Made by a program: the position numbers and the translations under genes. Of a stretch of 7,718 nt of DNA, positions 1 through 6,172 are shown piece by piece (position 1 is the first letter of the stretch; each line of letters opens with the position of its first letter). The notes under the pieces were generated by a model. The model made no database searches, was not told where the DNA came from, and saw nothing but the letters and a program-made list of their open reading frames with translations. Origin of the DNA: Clostridia bacterium (GTDB lineage: Bacteria; Bacillota_E; RBS10-35; JAJYVN01); the NCBI GenBank assembly GCA_027335545.1, contig DAHWHV010000499.1:1-7718 (forward strand), read 5' to 3'.

Positions 1-2
1 GG

Positions 3-119
3 GCCGCGACGGTGCCCCTCAAGGGGTACAAGCCGAGCGGTACCGCGTACGGCTTCCAGGGGGACGGGTTGGGCGCGACGTCATTGACCTGGGTTTCGGA
101 TTTTCAGGCGCAGGGCTGA
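3..119 (+). CDS. C-terminal end of an unidentified protein (5' end outside window)
   Basis: Frame 3 is open from the window edge to a TGA at 117-119 and encodes 38 residues. They read like true coding sequence: mostly G/C third positions, a mixed amino-acid composition (VPLKGYKPSGTAYGF near the start, TSLTWVSDFQAQG at the end), and no Arg/Pro/Ala shadow-frame bias. The alternating polar and aromatic residues would suit a beta-rich domain edge, but I cannot assign a family. The next about 175 bases lack a plausible gene and contain hairpins, which fits a gene end. It could still be a chance open frame because it is so short. Confidence 0.5.
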   Translation, partial: AATVPLKGYKPSGTAYGFQGDGLGATSLTWVSDFQAQG

Positions 120-164
120 GGGCGGGGACGGGGTGACGCCACTGCCCTGCAGAGGGCATGGCGG

Positions 165-190
165 CCCCCCGTCGGGCGCCCGCCGGAGGG
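165..190. terminator. Palindromic GC hairpin after the first gene, possible terminator
   Basis: The bases 165-177 can pair with 178-190 with 11 of 13 positions complementary, centred on the perfect palindrome GGGCGCCC (174-181). A second small hairpin follows at 225-240 (ACCGGC, loop GTGT, GCCGGT). Neither has a T-run, so classical intrinsic termination is not shown. Position just downstream of the stop codon at 119 is the main support. Apart from these hairpins I see nothing recognisable between 120 and 294. Confidence 0.3.
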
Positions 191-294
191 TGGTGCGGGG
201 GGGGGCAAGGGCGGTCTCGCCGGGACCGGCGTGTGCCGGTGGTTGAGGATGTAGTCGCCGTGGGTCCCATCACCTTCCGCCCGCTCTGGGAGGG

Positions 295-323
295 GGGGGC
301 CCGATCTGAGGAACCGGGCCCCC
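295..323. terminator. GC-rich hairpin, copy A of a repeated element
   Basis: A perfect 9-base inverted repeat (GGGGGCCCG at 295-303, CGGGCCCCC at 315-323) surrounds an 11-base loop containing TGAGG. The same element recurs at 4307-4337. From the left arm to the CCCG after the right arm the copies differ only by transitions and one extra C in copy B. Copy B lies just after the stop codon of the stress protein gene, so a bidirectional or minus-strand terminator role is inferred. There is no T-run in either direction. Confidence 0.55.
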
Positions 324-336
324 GTTCACCCCGCCC

Positions 337-363
337 CTACCCGAGACGTGCGCCAGCGAGAGG
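337..363 (-). pseudogene. 3'-end remnant of a universal stress protein gene
   Basis: Read on the minus strand, the bases just before a TAG at 337-339 encode LAGARLG-stop. The intact stress protein at 4365-4892 ends FAGTRHG-stop at the matching place relative to its own hairpin. The ten bases CCCCTACCCG that hold the stop codon are identical in the two copies, and about 12 of the next 16 positions also match. The rest of the gene is missing: sequence upstream of this remnant passes directly into the LAL regulator fragment. The match is short, so the call rests mainly on its order with the duplicated hairpin and the duplicated LAL gene. Confidence 0.45.
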
Positions 364-1182
364 CTAGCCTGCAGGTATTGGCGCAGGGGCTTGGTGGCCT
401 TGCCCCTGCGGACTGGGCCAGGGAGGCCCACACCTTGACGGGCGGCAACCCGTTTCTCCTGCGGGAGTTGGCGCGGCTCTGGCGGAGGCGGGGGGGGGAG
501 GGGTGGCGATGGCCTGTTTGCCAGCGCGGCGCCCTCGGCCCCGCCCACCGCTGCCGCCTCCCTGATTCTGGCCCGTCTGGTGGGCTTGCCGCCGCAGAGC
601 GTGCACCTGCTTGAGGCCGCCAGCGTCCTCGGGACAGAGTTCCGGCTCGATGTGGCCCTGGAACTGGCGCAACTCAGCGGCACGGCCTCGGCGCTTGCCC
701 TGGCCCCGCTGCAGACCCTGGGGCTGATCGAGCAGCGGGACGGCGGCCGTGCGGCGTTCCTGCACCCGTTACTGTGCCGCGCGGTGTCCGAGGGCATCGA
801 TTCGGCCTCCCGCCGCTCCCTGCACCGCGCGGCGGCGGCTTTGCTGCGCTCGCGGGGCGCCCGGTCGGCGGAACTCGCTCCCCACCTGCTCCTGGCGGCC
901 GCGCCCGGGGACCGGGAGGCCGTACGCGAGTTGCGCCAGGCGGCATCGGAGGCGTCGGCCCTCGGGGCCCACGACTCGGCCGCGCTGCACCTTCGCCACG
1001 CGGTGTCCCTCTGCCCCCCGGGCGCCGAGCGGGCCGCGCTTCTCTGCGAGTTGGGACATGCCCTCCAACTGGCCGGGACGCAGGATCGGGCTAGCGCCGT
1101 CTTCGCCCAGGCCGTTGCCGAGCCTGCGTCCACGGGGGGGCCCCGCAAAGCGCAGCTGCGCGCCCCTGCATCTCAGGTACCG
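348..1182 (+). pseudogene. Fragment of a LAL-type (AAA/NB-ARC-like ATPase) LuxR-family regulator, copy A
   Basis: The first part (about 363-490) encodes LTGGNPFLLRELARLW, the motif typical of the ATPase module in large ATP-binding LuxR (LAL/MalT-like) regulators. After a shift of frame in a run of nine Gs (490-498) the frame continues as GGDGLF, then LILARLVGLPPQSVHLLEAA, AFLHPLLCRAVSEGI and HDSAALHLRHAV, the usual winged-helix-like and early helical-repeat part of these proteins. Walker A and B motifs are absent upstream, and the C-terminal helical repeats and LuxR helix-turn-helix are absent downstream. Regulator-like sequence fades by about 1180, where the frame runs antisense into the end of the GH38 gene. 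The fragment cannot bind DNA or hydrolyse ATP. A second fragment of the same family lies at 5210-5677. The G-run shift could be a sequencing error; both truncations are not. Confidence 0.8.
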
Positions 1183-3824
1183 GGCTGCGACCCGGCCGGG
1201 TGCAACCAGAGGCGCACGGCCGCCACCCGGCGCGGGCCCAAGCCCAAGCCCACCGCCCCCTGCGCGTCCAGGGGCAGGACGGCCTCCACCCCACCGAGTA
1301 CGTTGGCCGTCGCCGCGCGGCCGATCCGCAGCAATCCGGGCCCAATCCGCGCTTGCGCGCTTGCGTCGCTGGCGTTCTGCAGCCGGAGGAGGACCGAGCC
1401 GTCGGCGTCGGGCCGCAGGGAGAGGACCCGCACCGGAGGATCCGGTAGCTGCAGCAGGCTACCGCTTCGGGGCAGCCGGTCCCCCGTCGCCGGGTCTTCG
1501 CCGAGGTGATGGAACACCGGCGGCAGGGAGGCCTCCGCGCCGAGCCGGTGCGCGGCGGCTTCGTCAAACGCCCCGGCGTACGGTCGGAGGACGAAGCGGC
1601 TGTACACGGGCCCAGGCTGGCTGGCGCGGAAGTTGGTGTGCCAGTAGTTGTTCGTCACCCAGGCCAGGAGCCAGGGACGCTCCAGGGCGAACACGGTACG
1701 GTTGGCGGAAAAGGAGAACCCCCCGAACTGCCAGAGGGGTGTGTCCGGGCACGCCAGCGTGACGCCGCCGCCTGCGCCCTGCAGGTCCACCCAGCGCTGG
1801 ACGCTGAAATAGTCGCGGCAGGCGCCCGGCAGTTGGTCCGACTCGGGCCGGACGGCCTGCCCGCCGACGTCGTAACGTACGGCGCCGCCCGGGAGCGCAA
1901 AGGGGAAGACGATGTATGTGGCCTCGGGCGCCGCTTGGTCGGCCGCGTGCCAGTGCGACGTGAACGCGATCTCGTCGAGGCCGTCCACGAGGGTGACCGT
2001 CTGCACCAGGTCGCTGACGCCGGGGGCGGCCAGCCGCTGGGTCACCCGCACCCCCACAGGGGTGCGTTCCACGCGGTGCTCCAGCACCCGCTCGGGCCCC
2101 TGCCGTTCCGCGGGCCACTCCGGATGCCAGCCCCGTTCGACCTCCAGCCCTGAGACGTTGGCGGGCCAGGACCAGAGGGCGGACCGCCCTCCCGCCGCAC
2201 CGGCCGTCAGGCGCTCGTGCACGAAGCCGTGCAGGGGCCAGGGGGCGGTGGGGTCCACCCACTCCCGTCCGAGGAGGAGGTCGAAGCAGGAGCGCACGCC
2301 GCCCCGCTCGCGGTCGAACGTCAGCCGGTAGCGCCCGCACGTCACGGTCGCCTCGTCGCCCACCGCCGGCTCCGCCGGTGCCACCCGTACGGCGGCGGAG
2401 GGCACCAGCGTGTAGCCGAACCCCGGCACGGTGGTGGGAGGGAGGTACCCCCATGCCGCTCCGCTGGCCCGTTCCGCGCCAGCACCCCGGTCCACGAAGT
2501 GGCGCGCCGCCGCGGGGTCCTGCGCACCGCCCCGCTGCGCCGACGGCCGCGGGTCGCGGACCGCTCCCGCCACCGTCCGGTCCTGCGGCGAGGGGTTGAA
2601 GACCAGCAGCCCGTCGCCGGCCGCACGCTCCACCCGGCGGGCCAATTCGGCCACCGCGTCCCGGCGGAGCATCAGGCTGAGGCTGCGCGCTTCGTAGGCA
2701 TAGTGGGCCTTGTGATACCACTGGGCGAGGGTGTCCTCGTCGTCGGGTCGGGCGACGCTGCAGTCGGCGCCCCAGGTGTGCTCGTCCCACAACTGTAGCG
2801 CGAAGACCGCGCGCGCCCGGGTGCCGGCCGCCGCCAGCCGCTCCGGCTGGCGCGGAGCACCCAGGGCCTGGAGGGCCACCCCGGCTCGGTCGGCGGTCTC
2901 CAGGCGCCCACGGCTGGCGCGGTTGACGGCGGTCTCCAGGGCGCTGGAGCCGGCGCCGAAGTTCCAGAAGTCGGTCCAGTCGCCACGCCACACCGGCAAC
3001 CGCTCGCGGTGCGGCGCCACCGCCGCCCACCAGTCCGCCGGCGTGGCCACGACCAGGCGCGGCGCGCGGCCCGCGGCGTTCCAGGAGCGCACGAACGCGG
3101 AGAGGCCCGGGATCGGGGGGCCGTTGTCGCCGAAGCCGCTGAACAGCTGTAGCATGATGGCGCCCACGGGGGCGTCCAGGCGGGCAAGGTGGTCCGCGAT
3201 CCGCGGCCAGCGCGCGGTCAGCCGCTCCGCGTCATGCCCCACGCCGATCCCCCACGCGAGCCCGTAGCTCCACCCGTTCCACGCCGGCAGGCGCCGCCCG
3301 CTCGGCCCCTCCCAGAGGAAGGCGTTCGGGCGACCGGGGGGCGCGCCGCCGTGGTCGACGTTGATCGCCATGGTGAAGCCCTCGACGCCCGCATCGATCA
3401 GGGCGTCGACCAGGGGCCAGTTCTCCCCGTTGACATCGCTTTGCATGGCGTGGCGCACCGGGATGCCGAGGTCGTGCCGCAGGGACTCCACGGGCTCCAG
3501 CGCTTCCAGTAGCTCGGCCGTGTCGTACAGGGGCGTCGCGTTGACCGGCATGGCCGTCACCTCGATCCGCCCCAGGCGGCAGAGGTCCACGAAGAGGCGC
3601 CGCCGAGCCGGTGACGCGGTCTCCAGCCAACGCAGCAAGGGCGCCGTCGTTTCGACGGTCCAGCGGAAGCAGTGGTCGCCCTCGCCGTCGGCGTCGCGCG
3701 CCGCCAGGTCCAGCGCCTGCTCCAGGAAGCGCCGGTACAGGTCCCAGACGACGGGCTGATCGTGCGTGTAGCCGACGTCGGTATGGCTGTGGTGGATCAG
3801 GTAGACCGCCTCGACCTGAGACAT
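1173..3824 (-). CDS. GH38-family glycoside hydrolase (alpha-mannosidase type)
   Basis: This 883-residue protein begins MSQVEAVYLIHHSHTDVGYT, a typical GH38 N-terminus. H14 and D16 fit the HxD zinc ligands. D130 in QSDVNG fits the catalytic nucleophile/zinc Asp, and H349 in LWDEHTWGAD fits the last zinc His. The N-terminal (beta/alpha) catalytic part covers about residues 1-270, a helical middle follows to about 400, and a long beta-rich C-terminal region (VPGFGYTLVP, GRYRLTFDRERGGV, RPYAGAFDEAAAHRL) completes the length expected of the family. GH38 enzymes hydrolyse alpha-mannosides using zinc; the precise substrate is not readable here. There is no signal peptide, so it should be cytoplasmic. 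The ATG at 3824 is preferred because the family homology starts there and a GGGAGGG site lies 7 bases upstream. The frame is open further upstream to 4343, but that extension has no family similarity. No stop or frameshift interrupts the gene, unlike its neighbours. No sugar transporter is beside it. Confidence 0.93.
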   Translation of the reverse strand: MSQVEAVYLIHHSHTDVGYTHDQPVVWDLYRRFLEQALDLAARDADGEGDHCFRWTVETTAPLLRWLETASPARRRLFVDLCRLGRIEVTAMPVNATPLYDTAELLEALEPVESLRHDLGIPVRHAMQSDVNGENWPLVDALIDAGVEGFTMAINVDHGGAPPGRPNAFLWEGPSGRRLPAWNGWSYGLAWGIGVGHDAERLTARWPRIADHLARLDAPVGAIMLQLFSGFGDNGPPIPGLSAFVRSWNAAGRAPRLVVATPADWWAAVAPHRERLPVWRGDWTDFWNFGAGSSALETAVNRASRGRLETADRAGVALQALGAPRQPERLAAAGTRARAVFALQLWDEHTWGADCSVARPDDEDTLAQWYHKAHYAYEARSLSLMLRRDAVAELARRVERAAGDGLLVFNPSPQDRTVAGAVRDPRPSAQRGGAQDPAAARHFVDRGAGAERASGAAWGYLPPTTVPGFGYTLVPSAAVRVAPAEPAVGDEATVTCGRYRLTFDRERGGVRSCFDLLLGREWVDPTAPWPLHGFVHERLTAGAAGGRSALWSWPANVSGLEVERGWHPEWPAERQGPERVLEHRVERTPVGVRVTQRLAAPGVSDLVQTVTLVDGLDEIAFTSHWHAADQAAPEATYIVFPFALPGGAVRYDVGGQAVRPESDQLPGACRDYFSVQRWVDLQGAGGGVTLACPDTPLWQFGGFSFSANRTVFALERPWLLAWVTNNYWHTNFRASQPGPVYSRFVLRPYAGAFDEAAAHRLGAEASLPPVFHHLGEDPATGDRLPRSGSLLQLPDPPVRVLSLRPDADGSVLLRLQNASDASAQARIGPGLLRIGRAATANVLGGVEAVLPLDAQGAVGLGLGPRRVAAVRLWLHPAGSQPGT

Positions 3825-3831
3825 CGCTGTT

Positions 3832-3838
3832 CCCTCCC
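3832..3838 (-). promoter_or_regulatory. Ribosome binding site of the GH38 gene
   Basis: The minus strand reads GGGAGGG seven bases before the ATG at 3824. It decides the start against the longer in-frame options upstream, none of which has comparable support. Confidence 0.6.
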
Positions 3839-4306
3839 GCGCCCGCGGCCCCGTCACCGCGGCGCTCTTGTGCTGCGTGGGCCGCTCACTGCGCCCCGCC
3901 GCCCCTCCACGCTGCAGGCTGATGGCGGCGAGGAAGTCGTTCGGGGCACCGCGGCTGTTGCCTCCCAGCAGGCCGACGACGGTTTCCGGGATGGACAGCG
4001 AGACCAGGGTACCGGCGGCACTGATCGGTAGCGCGACGGCCTCCAGGCCGCCACGGCCGCTGACGGCCGCCGCCCTCTTGGCTTCGTTCGGCGGTGCGGC
4101 GCGCTGGACGGCGGGACGGGAACCCGGCGTACCCGGACGGGCCCACAGCCACATCCACGACGACCGTGCGCGACACCTGGTCGCGGCAGTCGTTGCGGGT
4201 CTCTCTGCGGCTACGGGTTGCTGCCGGGGCCAACCGTTCGGCCCCACGCTGGATGCGGGGCGCGGGCGGCACGTGGTCGGATTCCCTCGCGTCCGTCCGA
4301 GGGGGA
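3839..4306. other. Spacer with no confident gene; minus frame open throughout
   Basis: The GH38 frame stays open through this stretch to 4343. Part of it, about 3910-4060 on the minus strand, reads like ordinary protein with hydrophobic runs (LPISAAGTLVSLSIPETVV, then GLLGGNSRGAPNDFLAAISL). Another minus frame near 4130-4200 gives TRNDCRDQVSRTVVVDVAVG. I recognise neither. They may be pieces of a decayed gene broken by frameshifts, or chance open frames in GC-rich DNA. No clear promoter, operator or RNA is visible, although a promoter for the GH38 gene is expected here. Confidence 0.4.
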
Positions 4307-4337
4307 GGGGGGCCCGGTTTGAGGGACTGGGCCCCCC
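4307..4337 (-). terminator. GC-rich hairpin, copy B, downstream of the stress protein gene
   Basis: GGGGGGCCC (4307-4315) and GGGCCCCCC (4329-4337) form a perfect 9-base stem. It can extend inward by a G-U, a G-C, a T-A and a T-G pair to leave a loop of about five bases (TGAGG). The hairpin begins 27 bases beyond the stop codon of the stress protein gene on the minus strand, where a transcription terminator is expected. There is no T-run after it, so it may be a Rho-independent variant, an mRNA 3'-end stabiliser or a bidirectional element. It is the second copy of the hairpin at 295-323. Confidence 0.6.
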
Positions 4338-4364
4338 GTCCATCCCGTCTCGCCGGTCCCACCC

Positions 4365-4892
4365 CTACCCGTGCCGGGTGCCGGCGAACACAGCCGCCGG
4401 TTCCGCCTGCGACCGCTGCTCCGCTCGCACCAAGAGGACGGGGACCGGGCTGGCGTGGACGATGCGATCGCTGACGCCACCGAGGGTCCAATGAATGGGA
4501 TGATGCCGATCGGTTGCGGTGCCAGCAAGCCGGCTGGAACCGGGGCCCTGTGCAGCGAGGCAGATCAGCGTGCACCCGTAGTCGGCCACTGCTTGAAAGA
4601 TGGCCTCAGCCGGACGGCCGAGCCGCACGTCGATGTCCACCGGCACGCCGCGGAGGCTGAGCGCGACCCGCTCCAGGCGCGTGCGCGCCGCGTGCACCGC
4701 ACGTTCCTCCAGGTCGGCGGTGCCCGCCGAATCGGTCGGCGCCCTGAGGTTGTGGTGCCAATCCAGGAGTTGGCTGATCACCTCCACCAGCACCAGACGC
4801 CCGTGGAAACTGTGGGCGACCTCGTGTGCTACGGGCAGGGCGGCCGCCGCCGTCTCGGAACCGTCCAGGGGCACCAGGATCCGAGCAAACAT
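4365..4892 (-). CDS. Universal stress protein, UspA family
   Basis: The 175-residue protein opens MFARILVPLDGSETAAAALP, the classical first strand and acidic loop of UspA proteins, and contains GRPAEAIFQAVADYG (about 92-106) and SDRIVHASPVPVLLVRAEQ (about 141-159), the usual last helix and strand. Family members are soluble alpha/beta proteins, many binding ATP, that help survival under stress. The nucleotide-binding loop looks altered: the normal G-2x-G-9x-G-S/T is replaced by GPGSSRLAG plus a longer segment (about 116-139) ending LGGVSD, so this may be a member that does not bind ATP. Length is slightly above the usual 140-160 because of this insertion and a short C-terminal tail. The start has a purine run upstream. 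The gene lies divergent to the second LAL fragment and is followed by hairpin copy B. Confidence 0.9.
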   Translation of the reverse strand: MFARILVPLDGSETAAAALPVAHEVAHSFHGRLVLVEVISQLLDWHHNLRAPTDSAGTADLEERAVHAARTRLERVALSLRGVPVDIDVRLGRPAEAIFQAVADYGCTLICLAAQGPGSSRLAGTATDRHHPIHWTLGGVSDRIVHASPVPVLLVRAEQRSQAEPAAVFAGTRHG

Positions 4893-4894
4893 GA

Positions 4895-4904
4895 CCCTCC
4901 CCCC
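4895..4904 (-). promoter_or_regulatory. Ribosome binding site of the stress protein gene
   Basis: The minus strand reads GGGGGGAGGG ending two bases before the ATG. The G-run part lies at normal spacing (6 bases). It supports the ATG at 4892. Confidence 0.5.
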
Positions 4905-5209
4905 TTTTACGGGCTGGACCTACGGAACGGTTCCCCCCGTACCGGTAGAATCCTCCTGTGTGATGGATGACCCACAATAGTGACCACCTGGGCGGGGGCA
5001 CGCGGCCGGTGGGCCTGGCTACCGGCGGGGCCGGCGCAGGGGCGGCGGGGGCACGGGCCGTCCCGAGCGGCGGCGCGGGGGCCCGTGGGCGTGCGGGTCG
5101 CTGGAGACGCGGTGCTGGTGTGCACAGGTACAGGACGTGCACCCCGCATCGTGTCATCGGCGATGCCCGCAGCCCGGGGCGGTACAAGGGTGGCGGGGCA
5201 GGCGTGGTA
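4905..5209. other. Divergent spacer between stress protein gene and LAL copy B
   Basis: About 300 bases without an assignable gene. A plus-strand frame is open from an ATG at 4967 into the LAL fragment, but before about 5210 it shows no regulator similarity, is Gly/Ala/Arg-rich, and has no ribosome binding site. Another plus frame around 5085-5165 encodes VAGDAVLVCTGTGRAPRIV, which looks protein-like but is not recognised. Promoters for the stress protein gene should lie at 4905-4990; I see no convincing -35/-10 pair. Confidence 0.35.
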
Positions 5210-5677
5210 CCGGACATGCCCGCCGGTGCCGCGTCCGTGATTCTGGCCCGTCTGGCGGGCCTGGCGCCGCAGAGCGTGCACCTGCTGCAGGCTGCCAGCG
5301 TCCTCGGGCCAGAGTTCCGGTTAGAGGTGGCCCTGGACCTGGCGCAGCTCCATGGCCCGGCCTCGGCCCTTGCCCGGGCCTCGCTGCGGAGCCTGGGGCT
5401 TATGGAGCAGCGGCACGGCGGCCGCGCGGCGTTCCTGCACCCGTTGCTGTGCCGCGCGGTGTCCGAGGGCATCGATCCGGCCGACCGCCGCGCCCTGCAC
5501 CGCGCGGCGGTCGGCCTGCTAAGGTCGCGGGGCGCCCGGTCGGCGGAGCTCGCCCCGCACCTGCTCCTCGCGGCCGCGCCCGGCGACGCGGAGGCCGTAC
5601 GCGAGTTGCGCCATGCGGCGGCTGAGGCGTCGACCCTCGGGGCGCACGACTCCGCCGCGCTGTACCTCCGCCAATGA
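5210..5677 (+). pseudogene. Fragment of a LAL-type LuxR-family regulator, copy B
   Basis: About 150 residues, from GAASVILARLAGLAPQS to DSAALYLRQ-stop, align without gaps to copy A at 559-1000. By eye there are about 25 differences in some 140 residues, and long DNA runs are identical. It keeps the same post-ATPase segment, including AFLHPLLCRAVSEGI and RSAELAPHLLLAAAPGD. Upstream, the LTGGNPFLL part present in copy A is missing. Downstream, similarity stops abruptly after CTCCGCCA at about 5673 and a TGA follows at once, so this is a deletion or insertion breakpoint. No ATPase motifs and no helix-turn-helix remain. It is a non-functional relic of a paralogous regulator or of a duplicated copy. 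Confidence 0.8.
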
Positions 5678-5716
5678 AGACGCGGCTATCACCGCGGCCC
5701 GCGGGACCATGCCCTC

Positions 5717-5774
5717 GTGAAGCTCATGTTGGATGAGATGATCTCACCCGCTGTGGCCCGTGGGTTGCGGGCAT
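5717..5774 (+). pseudogene. N-terminal fragment of a DUF5615/PIN-like protein
   Basis: From the GTG at 5717 the frame encodes MKLMLDEMISPAVARGLRAC. This closely resembles the start of DUF5615 PIN-like proteins, with the characteristic LLDE.ISP..A..LR pattern including the conserved acidic pair D6-E7. Members are often toxin-like nucleases paired with a small DUF433 antitoxin. The normal continuation (RGHDV and the rest of the fold) is missing: at about 5775 the sequence changes to the chemotaxis receptor in another frame. A short upstream frame ending EDAAITAARGTMPS overlaps the GTG start by GTGA, the coupling expected of an antitoxin-toxin pair, but that peptide is not recognised as an antitoxin. 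Confidence 0.5.
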
Positions 5775-6172
5775 GTGGCCGAGGGTGCCTCGGCGCAGGG
5801 GGCCAGCACGACGGAGGCGGCAGGGTCGATGGCCCGTCTGCAGGGCGGCATCGAGCAGGTGGCCAGCGGCTCGGAGGAGCAGGCCCGGCTCGTCGACGAG
5901 GCCGTCCGCCTCATGGACCGGGCCCGGGCGTCCATGGAGCAGATGGTGCAGGGCGCCTCGGAGGTCACGGCGTCGGCCGCCCGGTCGCTGGAGGCCGGGC
6001 GGGGCGGGGGCGACGCGGTGCGGGCGACGGTGGATGGCATGGCCCGCATCCGGGAGACGGTGGCGGCTACGGGGGAGCGGGTGCGCACCCTGGGCCAGCA
6101 GTCCCGGCAGATCGGCGAGATTGTGCAGGTCATCGGCGAGATTGCCGACCAGACCAACCTCCTGGCATTGAA
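5775..6172 (+). pseudogene. Internal fragment of a methyl-accepting chemotaxis protein
   Basis: The 132 residues from VAEGASAQGASTTEAAG to EIADQTNLLALN are the first helical half of an MCP cytoplasmic signalling domain: Ala/Ser/Glu/Gln heptads (GGIEQVASGSEEQARLVDEA), a long coiled coil, then the near-invariant hairpin-tip approach IGEIADQTNLLALN. The receptor's sensor domain, membrane segments and HAMP domain are missing at the 5' side, where it joins a DUF5615 fragment. The expected AAIEAARAGE and the returning helix are missing at the 3' side, where an inverted-repeat element begins within one base of LALN. A tip that binds CheA and CheW cannot form. The open frame is uninterrupted inside the fragment, so the breaks may be recent. 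Confidence 0.85.

Noticed and set aside
270..1148. 292-residue minus-strand open frame opposite LAL copy A
   Set aside because: Arg/Ala/Ser/Pro-rich shadow of the regulator frame on the other strand, with no family motif.
1506..2798. Several plus-strand open frames opposite GH38
   Set aside because: Antisense shadows without motifs or ribosome binding sites; the GH38 reading is far stronger.
1564..3030. 488-residue minus-strand open frame inside GH38
   Set aside because: It is a second frame of the same strand with extreme Gly/Arg/Pro content, a GC-rich shadow of the GH38 gene.
3825..4343. Longer GH38 start (1056 residues)
   Set aside because: The family start MSQVEAVYLIHHSHTD has its own GGGAGGG site, and the extra 173 residues lack GH38 similarity and cross hairpin copy B.
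4905..4985. TTGTGG ... GATTCT as a promoter for the stress protein gene
   Set aside because: Spacing and the -10 match are poor, so not supported.
4967..5227. ATG at 4967 as a true start of LAL copy B (236 residues)
   Set aside because: No ribosome binding site, and no regulator similarity before about 5210; the frame is open only by GC bias.
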